From positions 124,001 to 188,000 of the forward strand of contig JAXRKN010000028.1 in the NCBI GenBank assembly GCA_038502055.1: 64,000 nucleotides of DNA, given 5' to 3'. A program made the position numbers and the translations under genes. Below, piece after piece: positions 37,001-48,436 of this stretch (position 1 is the stretch's first letter; every line of letters begins with the position of its first letter). The notes under the pieces are model-generated. The model ran no database searches. It was not told the origin of the DNA and saw only the letters and a list, made by a program, of their open reading frames with translations. The stretch comes from Tanytarsus gracilentus. Its lineage: Eukaryota; Arthropoda; Insecta; Diptera; Chironomidae.

Positions 37001-37170
37001 TCACTTTGTTTGATTGATCGAAGTGTTAGCAATTTGTGGGTGCTGCCAACGATCGGATATGCCTTTGGACCTGGAATCGATTCGGCAAATCCATACAGCA
37101 TTTTGTCTCGAAAAATCCATTTTATAATGCAGATTATGAGCAAACAACTCGTCACTATTAGCAGAATCAT
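34019..37170 (-). CDS. Cytochrome P450, CYP4 clan, divergent member (gene A)
   Basis: Exons 36996-37170, 36733-36930, 35003-35261 and 34019-34940 total 1554 bp and 517 aa. Visible are an N-terminal membrane anchor, the proline-rich hinge (IPGPKAYP), WxxxR in helix C (WVEHR), ExxR as KESMR (about 383-386), FNPDRF, and the heme loop FSTGLRDCIG with the cysteine ligand at about 464. The I-helix reads AAGYEKV where the two neighbours have AAGSETT, so the conserved threonine is lysine (about 331). An Asn/Ser-rich insertion at about 263-283 is also unusual. It would act as an ER-bound monooxygenase on fatty acids, hormones or xenobiotics, resembling mosquito CYP325 and CYP4. Large single-exon coverage of the C-terminal half contrasts with genes B and C. 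A TCAGTT initiator lies at 37205-37210. Confidence 0.9.
35640..36500. repeat. Low-complexity repeat region in P450 gene A intron
   Basis: Two imperfect tandem units share CTTTTTGTTTTCTAATG and TTTTGCTTTTGCGA, starting at about 35657 and 35799. A 23-24-bp inverted match (GAGAAGTACGCGAGA near 35906 against CTCTCGCGTACTTCTC near 36475) brackets a T-rich stretch. It may be the remains of a small transposon. The intron spans 35262-36732. Confidence 0.5.
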
Positions 37171-37204
37171 TTTGTACTTGTACGAAGTTGCGACTCTCAA
37201 AATA

Positions 37205-37210
37205 AACTGA
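37205..37210 (-). promoter_or_regulatory. Initiator of P450 gene A
   Basis: TCAGTT about 38 nt upstream of the ATG. There is no TATA box at the expected distance. Confidence 0.4.
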
Positions 37211-39922
37211 AAACTTTTTTGTTTGGATGTTAAGCCTCTCTCAGGTACTCGCTCTCTCGCGTGATTGTGGGTTATGTAAAAATATATCTCGTGCTAACCA
37301 CTAACACACATTAAATATGTTGGTCGTTCTCTCTCTCTCAAGAGCAACTCAACCGATGAGAATTCAAAATTTTCAATGAATGAACTGCAAAAAAACACAC
37401 GTGAACATGAATCATGGTTTGTGTACAAAGCTCTTTTTAAAAGTAGAATGCGAACGATCGTGAGAGATTTTGTAAATAAAAATTATGCTCAATATGATGT
37501 AAGAGCAACAAGTTTGTGGTATTTTTTACCACACATGGATTTTCTCTTTCATTTTTGGCCGAAATGCACTCACGTGAAGTGGGTCAACAACATCTGATCA
37601 GAAGGGGCAGTAAAGTTTGCAAAAAAAAATTAATTTAATAATTTTTGATCGATTAAAAATGTTGAAAATTATCTAAATTTTTTCAAAAGTGTTCAACCCC
37701 TTAATTTAAACTTGAACGTATGGGAAAAAATCACTTGCACTTTCCGCTCTCAGCAATGCATTTTTATCCGGCAATTTTTGAACTTGAAACTCACTCGCAC
37801 GACACTCACCCGAATTTTTCGTATGGAATATCAATGTTCAAGTGTCTTTAAATTATCAATTTTGGTCACGTTAGACTTCGATTGGCGAAGTTGCTTCAAA
37901 TTCTCGTCATTCCTTATCGTCTTTATATTTCTGCGATGAGCGTGATAATTGGTGTTCACTGAAGAGTTGGCAATGGAAAGGAAGCGTTATGATAAGATAT
38001 TTTACGACTGAGATAATTGACTCAAGTACGAGGGAGTGACTTAACCTTGGAATATTGTAAGGAACTTTTTTGTTTTAATAATTTGAAGTTATTTATTCTT
38101 TTCAATTTACGCACGTTAAAAAATTATCTCAAATTTTATTGTAACATTATTTAATGAACTAGAGCTCAGACAAGTGAAACGAGCCAGAACAAATTTTTTA
38201 TCGCACTGAAATTTCCAGAAAATGCCGATAACGTTCTCAAATTTTTATTTTCGATGATAAATTTTGATTTATAGCAAAAACAAATTCTTATCAAGATAAA
38301 AGTTTCTAATTATCTGCCAAATAACCAATAGGAGATAAAAGCCTAATGCACCACCAAAATTGTGAAATGACAATCAGGTGTTTACTGATAACCGAAATAT
38401 TGCCAATTTATCGAGTGCGCTGCCTTCAAATTTTAAGCTTTATCTCAGGCAAAAATTTGATAAGGCTAATTAATATGTCGCTCGAAGTTTGATGTTGAAA
38501 ATACGCAATTAAATATACGAACTTAATTAGTAGAATGGAAAATTTGATACCTCAAAAATTCTTTTAATTACGTTGAGTGGTACAAAAATTTAATTAGCTT
38601 TAATTAAAATCGCATCAAGGATTAACCATGAATTTTTGAGCAAAAAAAATCTTTTTCCGCTTATTTGTTTTTTAAATGTTGAAATAATTTAAATTTTAAA
38701 AAAAAATTGTAATTTTTTAATGAACTGAAATTTGCTTAGAAATTTAGAGTGCGAAAATTTGCAAATTATGACTTTCCCACATAGAAAATATTCAATGAGA
38801 AATTTTTTTCAAAAATTCCAAATTAATCCCAAAACTTCTAGAAACCAAAATTATTCTGTTTAGAAATGTAATTATGACCTTTACTTTATTTGTACGTTCA
38901 ATTGCCTCAAGATATTTTTATTTTTCACTATTTAACCAGCAAAAGACTGCTACCATGTAACACACTTAAAATTTCACCAAAAGCCAGACGTATTAATTGA
39001 GTCTGTGGCTTTAATTTCTTTCAATACATTTTTCCAATAACATTTCCAAGACTTGATAGCATTGAACCAGTGCATTGCGTAATTTAACACTTCAGTCGCA
39101 ATTTCAAGGTTTTACCGCGAAGCTCTTTTTATCATCTTCTTTTGCGAGTTTTTTCATCAAAGGTGATTGTCGTAAAAATAACTTGCAAGGAACTTTAAAT
39201 AATTTTTGTACCGTAAAAAACTTTCTTTCGCATCTTTGAATTTTAATTGTAATAATTTTTATGTCATTCCACTTTTATGTTACATTTTAATGCATAATAC
39301 TTTCGAGCTTTGCACAATAAAAAAATTAACAAAAACTTGCGTGAAAAATTACTTTAGAAAATAAATGCTGCACACAAAGTCGATGACTCTTTTTTCTTAA
39401 GTTCAGAGCGTGACTATTTTCACATTTGATTCCGCGAGCGTCAATTGAAGAACTGAACGATTGTTGACAAATTAAGCAGAGTTTTTAAAATCATCACGTT
39501 GAGAGAGAAAAAGAGCGAAAAATATTTTCAGATTATCTCATAGTGAAGTAATTGAATGAGTCATGAATGGTCGACCAACAGACCACTCGTAATACTGCCG
39601 CCACTTAAGATTTTCATCTACCAAAATCTACCCAAAAAATTTTGAAATAATTTTCGAAGCTTTTTAACTGCCAAAAGCTCATTTTAAAGACATTTTCGTT
39701 TAACACGTGTGAAAAGTTTTTGTTTATTTTTATTTTACATTAATTTACACTTTTTACTAGCCATAAACTTGAATAACAAATTGGACTTGAAAATTGTCGT
39801 GCTTAAATTGCGTAACAATAAAAATTATGGAAAAATTTAAATTAATAAAATTTTATGAAAAATACTGAAAAATTTCTTACGTTAATTATCAATAAGTCTC
39901 CCTTCAATGCATCATTAATAAA
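37211..39922. other. Intergenic between P450 genes A and B
   Basis: No P450 relic or other gene was recognised. Open frames at 37376 and 37712 have no domains. Confidence 0.5.
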
Positions 39923-42900
39923 TTAATCTCTTAATTCAACGCTAACCAAATGTTTTGTGCACAACTTCAAATTGATATCGGTGCGGAATCGAAGATCTTT
40001 GTAAGTCAGTGTTGATGAGAATTTGTATTTTTGAAGCAAGTTTATGAGGAGAATTTTCAGTGCGATCATTGCATAACGATAACCTATAAAAATAAGCAAT
40101 GCATTAGTATTCAAGCCAACCTTTAAAACACTCAATTTACCTATACAATTACGTTGACCTCCCGAAAACGGAAGAAAGCTGTACGGATGCCTTTTTTCGA
40201 CATTTTCTGGCAAAAAGTGATCAGGATTGAATTGTTCAGCATCAGCGCCCCAAATGTCCGGTCGTCGATGGAGCGTATAAAAATTAATTAACAAAGTAAT
40301 TCCAGCCGGAATTTCGATGTCATCTAAAAGTAAAAAATTACAATTTACAAAAAAATTTAACTCATTCTTCTTACCAATTTTAATCGGTGCTTGCGTTTCT
40401 CTGCCAATAACTGTTTAAGAAAAGAAAAAAAATTAACAAAGGTTGCAGAAATTTCACAAATTGCACCTACCCGGCACAACTGGACATAATCGGAGTGACT
40501 CTTTTATGACTCTCTCGAGATATTCGCACTTGGTGATGTTGTCATAATTGATTTCGACCTCATCGGAGAAGAAAATTTCTTTTAGCTCATCAACAATGCG
40601 TTCTTGGATATCCGGATGAGTCGCGAGTAGAATGACTGATGATATTTAAGTGTGTTAAAAAATAATTTGTTAACTTTAACAGAAACTCACTCGTGTGGGC
40701 AGTTTGAAGTGCTGTCGTTTCAGATCCCGCAGCTACGACTGTGTAAACATGATCTCTCACTTCAGCATCATTGAATTTCGTATCGTTGCATAAAACATGA
40801 TCGATGAAGATTTTCCTCGTTGGCACGTCCTCACTTTCATTAATATTTTTCTTCACCATGCACAATTTCACTTGATTGACGATGTCTTCCTTTCGCATTG
40901 CTCTTAATTCAGGAAATCGTTCAATTGTCTCACGATAAAGCTCATCATCGGTGAATTCATTGTTGAGCGTACTTTCTTCGTCTTCCAATGCCTTTCTTTT
41001 CACCTTGATAATCTGACGTGTGTTGATATGAGAGTGAAAGAGACTTAAAGACATACATTTAGAGCAAAATTACAAATATAAAAGCAATTGTGTCACCATA
41101 ATTATGGTAAAAGTCAAGGGGTGGAATATTTTGAAATTTAAATTTAACGGCTTTTTTGAATTTTTTTAACCGAATTTTAAATTTTAACGGTTTTTTGAAT
41201 TTTTGATATTTTTAACAAAATTTACAACAAATTTCTATTTATTTAACAAAAATTTTAGTGTCGCACCCTTTTTTGCACAATGGCTCATATTCGTATTACA
41301 TTTCTTGCTAACATAACACTCAACACTCACCATATCCGCAGATGAATAACAAACTGATCGACTCTCCATTTCATCGCGATAGTATTTGGACATTCGATAA
41401 ATTGGTTCCGAATACAGGAAAAATGACTGGCTGCGTGCTGAAATCGCTTTGTTTAGTCTGTAAATTGAAATTTTAACGGAAGCTCACTTAGTACACGAGA
41501 ATATTGACAAATCTTTATCAAGTGGCTACGAAAAAATATATGAAATAAAATATGTTCAAGAGCCATTTGTGAGCATTACTTGAAGGGAGTCAGAAATGTG
41601 TGTTTAATAAACGAAGGTTGTGAAAATTGAATTTTCTCTACCGGTAGTTGAAATAAATCAAATTAAGGTCAAGTGTAATTTTAGAAAGAGATTAAAATTT
41701 ATAAAAGTTTATTTTTAAAAATATCACAAGTTTCAACAAATTTTCACAGTCATCCAGAAAATCCTTGTGCTTGTGATTTATTGACGTAAAATATTAGCTT
41801 AACTGGCATTTTGTTGAAAATATTGACTTTTCTTCTTTTTAGAATAAAAATTTGTTTGAATTAACGGCAAACATCAAATTGCTATTTTAAAAGTTTCACT
41901 TCTGATTTTATTTTGCAAATCTTGTCGAATTATGCAACTTTGAAGGCGTTGTCAAAATTTGCAAACTCGACTCAAAATCGACAAATGTCTTTAGTAAAAA
42001 GAAAATTAAATAAATATTCGTTTTGGAGAAATTTTTGCTCTTTAACACAGGTGGATATTAGAAACTTTGTGCTTCCTTATTGACTTTCATAAAATTGATT
42101 TTTAAAATTAGCAATAAAATTATATTTGAATAAAAATGTAATTAAAAATTCGGCGTAATTTTTTTCACCTCAAAAATTATTCACGCGCTTCGTTAAATTA
42201 AAAAAATCTTTAATGTCTGACAATTAGTGCACTTCAATATCGCGATTAACCAAATTAGTATTGCCACCATTTAAAAAACAAGAAAAAATATTTAATTACA
42301 TGCTCAACGATTTGCCCACATGGTCAATTAATTTAATTTAATTTAAATTACACAAAATAAAGCTCAAACTCACTTTTCGAGTGCATGAAACACGTCGTCA
42401 CTTAATGCGATGTTTTTTATATCGAGTCCAAATGAAGTTCCTGAAAATAAAAGTTTTGAGTTAAAAATTACACCAAAAATTGATTGAAATGAAAAATATT
42501 TGAAAGCGCATAAGCGAAATGTGAAATGAGAGAAATAATTTTTTTGAATCTTACCGCAAATCATGTTGAGAGCACTTTTAGATGTATAGGCTAGCATGTC
42601 GAACTCTTTACGCTTACCGACGTTCACCGCCAAATCATTAACCAACTTTTGTGCGTTTTCAATAAAGATCGGAATGAACGTTTGCAATATTTTGAGGTTG
42701 AACGAATAATTAAGCGATTTTCGGTGAATTTTCCAAACATCATAACGCGCTGAAATTAATCCCGAATCGAGTCGAAGAAATTTATAGAAGAACGGTTTCT
42801 CGAGACAGACGGGCGAGAGTAAAATTTTCTGTATTATCTTCGGATCGTTGATGAGAATCCACAAGATTGCGGGACCGAGCCACAGTTTTATCATGTGATC

Positions 42901-43213
42901 GTATTTAAGACACAGCTCATGCAATAACTTAAATCGACCTGCAAAAAAATGTCACACGTGATAAATTTCACTTTCATGCGAGGGTTGTGCTTAAATTATC
43001 TCAAAAATACTTTTGACACAATTTCATAAATTTTCACTTTTTTCAAATCACACCTTCTTCATTTTTCCCCAAAAAATGTGGTCCATGTCCTAGAATGCCA
43101 TAATTCTTAGCCGAAGGAATGCTTTCGGCAAATTTATAAAACTTTTTCCGTTCGAAATACCACTGGACGAGAAATGCGAGCAGCACCGTAGTTAAGAAGA
43201 CGGCGATGATCAT
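39923..43213 (-). CDS. Cytochrome P450, CYP4 clan (gene B)
   Basis: Nine exons: 43054-43213, 42555-42938, 42374-42440, 41331-41457, 40691-41012, 40471-40635, 40375-40410, 40141-40323 and 39923-40083. They total 1605 bp and 534 aa, with all phases consistent. Motifs are the N-terminal anchor, WKIHR in helix C, the intact I-helix AAGSETT, KESLR, FNPDHF and the heme loop FSGGQRNCIG. An intron splits the heme loop right after the CIG glycine codon starts. It pairs with gene C as a tandem duplicate: the first exons have equal length and most later exons match base for base in size. The linker exon (41012-40691) is 69 nt longer than its counterpart. The hinge reads IPSAKNYG, lacking the usual PGP. 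The substrate is unknown. Confidence 0.92.
41458..42373. other. Long intron of P450 gene B
   Basis: A 916-bp intron with no recognisable element. The matching intron of gene C is 1062 bp and not obviously alike. Confidence 0.6.
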
Positions 43214-43299
43214 TTTTATATGTCCGAGTAAAAATTCACTGTATATGGCGTGCGTGAGTGAATATAAAACAGATCCGATGCGAGCAACAACGCGACTAC

Positions 43300-43305
43300 A
43301 ACTGA
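43300..43305 (-). promoter_or_regulatory. Initiator of P450 gene B
   Basis: TCAGTT about 90 nt upstream of the ATG, with no intervening AUG. Confidence 0.4.
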
Positions 43306-44840
43306 GAGAGACTTTTAAGCAATCGCACTTCTTTCTTCCACTTCTTCTTCTTCTTCTTCCTGCTTCTATGTTGTGAGTAATATTGGCGGGTTTTGAGTCA
43401 TTGTGGCAGCGCGTGGACTTTGCGAGACTAAAGTGATTGGAAAAGTTTAATAAATTTAAAAAATTATAAATTTGATTATTGAACTTAATTCACTAAATAT
43501 TCGTGTTCAGCTTTATTGATTTGTAATTTTCATAAAAAATGTCTGGATTTTTGGAGAAATTCGCTCTCTCTCGCTCTCACTCTCATTGAGCATATTTTGG
43601 CCATTTAACAAAAAAAATCACGTAAACCAGTATTCACTTTTCCCATGTCATGTTCCTGCTCTCACAAATCGACTACCTTCAACTTGACACAATTTTTACC
43701 CTCCACCCGAAAAATTTAATTTGTTTTTCTGAAAGATGCTAAGAAAAAGAAGAAAAATCAATTTGATGATCGACGTTAATTGCATCCAATGAATTAATTA
43801 CGGTGAACGATTTATGAATGTATAATTTTTTTAACCGTATGCCTCTTTTTCTCACACAGCGATTTTGTTATGTCTTCGGCGTGTTAACATCTTCTTCACT
43901 TTTTCTTCTGCTCGCCTGGTTGAAGTTAAAAGAAAAAGATTTCAATGCGTGACTATACGCGACGAACCTCATTTTTCTTTCTTTCTTGTGAGTTTACATA
44001 AAACCTGTGTCGTGTTCTCCATACGTGAAGCACTGACTGTTGTTTTCATCTGTTGGCCCGAAAATTTCCCTTTTAGTATTATTTTTTTGCGAGGGATGGA
44101 AAGTAGCAAAAAATATTAATTTTTTTTATCAAATCTTAAATTTAACTTTCAAAATTCAAATATTGTGCAACACTAAAAGTCCTCGAAAAAAATTAAAAAA
44201 AGAAGAACGAAAGCCAATTAATTTCACTTTTTTGTGAGTGAAACTTAAGAAGTTAAAAAAAGAGATATGAGACAACCAGATATGCTCTTTAAAAATACGT
44301 AAAAGAAGAAGAAATATTAAATGTCATGTGTAGGGCTTAAAACTTACGTCTCGAGAGATATCGAGAAACTTTATTTTACTGTTGGAGTTCACCACGATGA
44401 CACACTCAGCATTTATTTAGCTGATTAAGCATATTCGTTAAAAAACATAACTGTTGTCGTGCAGAGATGGACAATCATAAAAAATCTCCAAAAATGTTTT
44501 GAATTTATGTCACGATGATTTTATGACTTTTAAACTGAAAAATAATGAAATTTAAATTAGTTCAAAATAATTTTTTGCGACGTTAAATTCCTTTTGAAAT
44601 CACTCGAAAAAAACTTTCAATCGGCATTCTTTAATAAAATCGATTTGCCTCAACTGATCACACACGCAAATATTTAATCGCCATCAATGACTTATTTACA
44701 CATCGAGTGAACGTGCACGATTGAATTTATTCGAAGATGAATGCCCAAAAAATCAATTAAATTTCAACAGATTTAAAAATTTTATTTCACAAAATATTTT
44801 TCTTACAATTAATCGGAAAATGACAATGATAATTAGCGAC
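43306..44840. other. Intergenic between P450 genes B and C
   Basis: Pyrimidine-rich tracts and short chance open frames only. Confidence 0.5.
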
Positions 44841-44846
44841 TTTATT
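44841..44846 (-). terminator. Poly(A) signal of P450 gene C
   Basis: AATAAA on the minus strand 42 nt past the stop. Confidence 0.55.
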
Positions 44847-44887
44847 AATACTAGATTTCAATATGGTTGGTTGAATATGTCAATGGA

Positions 44888-47800
44888 CTATTCTCTTAGC
44901 TCAATGCTGCATAAGTGCTCTGTACACAATTTGAGATTGATATCGGTGCGGAATCGAAGATCTTTGTAAGTCAGTGAAGATGAGAATTTATATTTTTGTA
45001 GCAAGTGTATAAGAATTATTTTCATTGCGATCATTGCATAACGATAACCTAGAGGAGAAAATAATTAGTAAAAAAATTTACTCGATTTTTAAAGAAAATT
45101 TACCTATACAATTACGAGAACCTCCCGAAAATGGAAGATAACTGTACGGATGCCTCTTTTCGACATTCTCTGGCAAAAAGTGATCTGGATTGAATTTTTC
45201 AGCATCAGCGCCCCAAATGTCCGGTCGTCGATGGAGCGTATAAAAATTTATGATAAACGTGATACCAGCTGGAATCTCATAATCATCTGTGAATTGAAAA
45301 AAGAGATGAAGATATCGGCGATTAGCGTAAATTTAATATGTGCGAAATGTGATTGAGGCGTGCTTTATTTACCAAGCTGTAAAGTTTGTTGAGTTTCTCT
45401 TCCGATGACTTTTATTTCAGCGTAGTGTGTAAGGCGGCATTGAGATGAAAGAAAGAAATAATTATAAAATTTAAATGAGACAATCGTATTTTAAATTGTG
45501 GTCAAGTTCGTCCAATTTTTATGATTTTTCAACAATAAAAATTCTCTAATTAGTCTAAAAATTAGCGAAAAACTCACTCGGCACAACTGGACATAATCGT
45601 AATGATTCTTTGATCACCCTCTCAAGGTATTCCATTTTTGATAAATTGTCATAACTGAACTCAACTTCATCCGAGTAAAAAATCTCTTTGATTTCACTCG
45701 CGACTCTTTCCTGAATTTCTGGGTGCGTTGCCAATAACATGACTGTGAGCAAAAATTAAGCAAAAATTTAACACGTCAATAATATTTTGTTGGGTCATCA
45801 ATAAATTAATAAATTAATAAATTGGCGAAAAATTTCCGGGTTTGTTTAAAAAATATTTTGTCATTTTAAATTTTAAGGACGTTAATTTTTAGTAATAAGT
45901 TAATTAAATTAATACGAACTTGTATGAGCAGTTTGAAGTGCTGTTGTTTCAGACCCGGCAGCCACGACTGTGTAAACATGATCTCTCACTTCCGAATCAG
46001 TGAATTTTGTGTCGTTGCTAATGACATGATCGATGAAAATTTTCCTAGTCGGTATGTCTTCATCATCCTCGGGCTTGTTTTGATAATTCTTCATGACATG
46101 ACTCGAGATAACTTTGCTGTTGGCATTAAAATCAAAATCAGGCGCTAAAGCGAGTCGTTTGGCGCGAATGAGCTGCGATAAATAAAAATTATGTTCACTC
46201 AATTTATCATAATTGCACTTTCGGGTGTGGGGCAATAACGAACCTCATCAGCTGATGAATAGCAAACGGAGCGAACCTTCATCTCATCACGATAATAATT
46301 TGTCATTCGATAAATCGGTTCCGAATATAAAATGAAACTGTGCGATCGAGCTGAAATTATTTTGTTGAGTCTAAAGGATGAAAAACAATTTTTTTAGCAC
46401 ATTAAATTAAAATTTTACATTTACACGCGCGTGCAAAAGTTGATAAAGAAAATTGTCCTCTCTCAGACACACCGCTGAGTGTTAATTAAAAAACCGGAAT
46501 AAAGTGCCGTCGCACATCATTTTCACTTGAAATATTTATGTCATGTTTGTTTCTTTTCACATACGATCGCAATGAATAAAAAAGAGATTGATTGATGGAG
46601 ATTTTCGAGTTAATTTTGCAATTTTTTAAGATGAAGTTTGAAGATTATTTTGCGATTAAAAATTTCCATTAAACACTTGAGCAAAAAAAATAAATCACAT
46701 GAACTAATTGCAGCCGGCACACTTTTTGTATTTTCAACAATCGATTTTTAGCCAGTAAATGATAAAAAAATTGAAAGACAAATAACAAAAGAGAAAAAAA
46801 CTGTTTTGCATACTTTTTTTTCGCAGCCTCATTAGCTCGATAAATAAGACAAAACTTTTCTATTTGAAGAAATCACGAAACTTTTTATACACAAGTTGAA
46901 AAGAGCTTTCGCGTGCTGCTAATATCGAATTAAATTTCATTCATGATGCTCTTGCTAACTAACGAGTATGATTACAACCCATCATTATTGATCGAAAGCA
47001 TTTGTCATAATGACCGTAAGGCGACATGTTTATGCAGTCGGTTGATTTCAAATTTTTACGCATTGTCTGGAATTCATGTCGAGAATCAATTAAGAAGGTA
47101 AAAAACTAGTTAAAAAAAGTCGTTTGAATTAAAGCGTGAAAATTTTTTTTACATAATAAAATTGGTTCCAAAATAAATTCACCGAGCAAATTTCAATTTC
47201 GATTAAATATTTTTTTTATCTTGAATTTTCTCAACCTGATCTGACGGTCTGAGAGGTCTTAAAGTCTTTTGTTATTCACAGTGTCGGCGGCGCCAATCAA
47301 TCATATCGAAAAAAAATTATTTTTTTTGTTGATCTCTGATGAGCTTTCAAATTTCACTCGCAATTTTATTCACACTTGTTTTCTTTTTAATTGCACTTCA
47401 CTGAAATAATTTTCGTTGTAAATAAAACTCACTTTTCTAGAGCATGAAATGCGTCTTCTCCGAGCGATCCAGTGTCATAATTTTTAATGTCCAGTCCAAA
47501 TGAGGTGCCTTTGAATTTTATTTTTGAAGTGATTGATTAATTTGAGAAACACAAAAATATTTACCACAAATCATATTTAATGCAGCTTTCGAAGTGTAAC
47601 TCAACATATCAAATTCCTTTTTCTTTCCAAGATTAACCGCCAAATCTTTCACAAGTGCTTGCGAGTTCTCAATGAAAATTGGCACGAACGTTTGTAAAAT
47701 TTTCAAATTAAAGCTGTAGTTGAGAGATCGACGATGAATTTTCCAGATATCGTCTGTGTGGCAAATTGAAATGATTAACAACAATAAAGTTACACAAACA

Positions 47801-48320
47801 CTCTTTATCATTCACATAAAGTCCAGTTTTCACATTCATCATCTAATTACACACTTTATGAGCATCTTCGCCGATATTGCGAGAGACACTGAACTACATA
47901 CATCGTGCTGATATTAATCCACTGTCGAGACGGAGAAATTTGTAGAAAAATGGCTTCTCGAGACAAATGGGCGAGAGGAGGATTTTCTGGATGGTGCGAG
48001 GATCGTTTGCGAGGATCCACATGATTGCTGGTCCAAGCCATAATTTTGTGTATCGTTTTTGTTCGAGGCATAACTGATGAAGCATATTTAAACGACCTAG
48101 AATATTTGTTCACATTTTAAATTTATTCGATATCAAAATTTTTAATTAATTTCTTTTAACCTTCTTCATCTTTTCCCAAAAAATATGGTGCATGCCCAAG
48201 AAATCCAAAGGACTTTGGTGACGGAATATTTTCAGCAAATTTATAAAATTTTCTTCTCTGAAAATAACTCTGAATGGCAAACGCCAACAAAACCGAAACT
48301 AAAAACACGAAAACTATCAT
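44888..48320 (-). CDS. Cytochrome P450, CYP4 clan (gene C)
   Basis: Ten exons: 48161-48320, 47902-48096, 47565-47753, 47433-47508, 46244-46370, 45920-46172, 45578-45742, 45373-45408, 45104-45286 and 44888-45048. They total 1545 bp and 514 aa. The motifs are as in gene B: WKIHR, AAGSETT, KESLR, FNPDHF and FSGGSRNCIG. The hinge is IPSPKSFG. Compared with B it has one extra intron (47754-47901, 148 bp) in the codon before DIW, a 9-nt longer fourth exon and a shorter linker exon. It is probably a functional ER monooxygenase; the substrate is unknown. Confidence 0.92.
46371..47432. other. Long intron of P450 gene C
   Basis: A 1062-bp AT-rich intron with nothing recognised inside. Confidence 0.6.
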
Positions 48321-48425
48321 AATTTAATTTTTTCAACACTTCTTTTGAGAAATTTTTCGTCGATTTTAAAATAAATTCATATCACGCACGTCCAAAGCGT
48401 GCTACTCGTGTGAGCGATCTAAAGA

Positions 48426-48436
48426 AACTGAACTGA
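48426..48436 (-). promoter_or_regulatory. Double initiator of P450 gene C
   Basis: TCAGTTCAGTT, two overlapping arthropod initiators about 106-116 nt upstream of the ATG. An AT-rich TATAAT lies just upstream but closer than a normal TATA box. Confidence 0.4.

Noticed and set aside
43310..43320. TTAAAAG as a TATA box for P450 gene B
   Set aside because: It is only about 15 nt from the initiator, too close for a functional TATA box.
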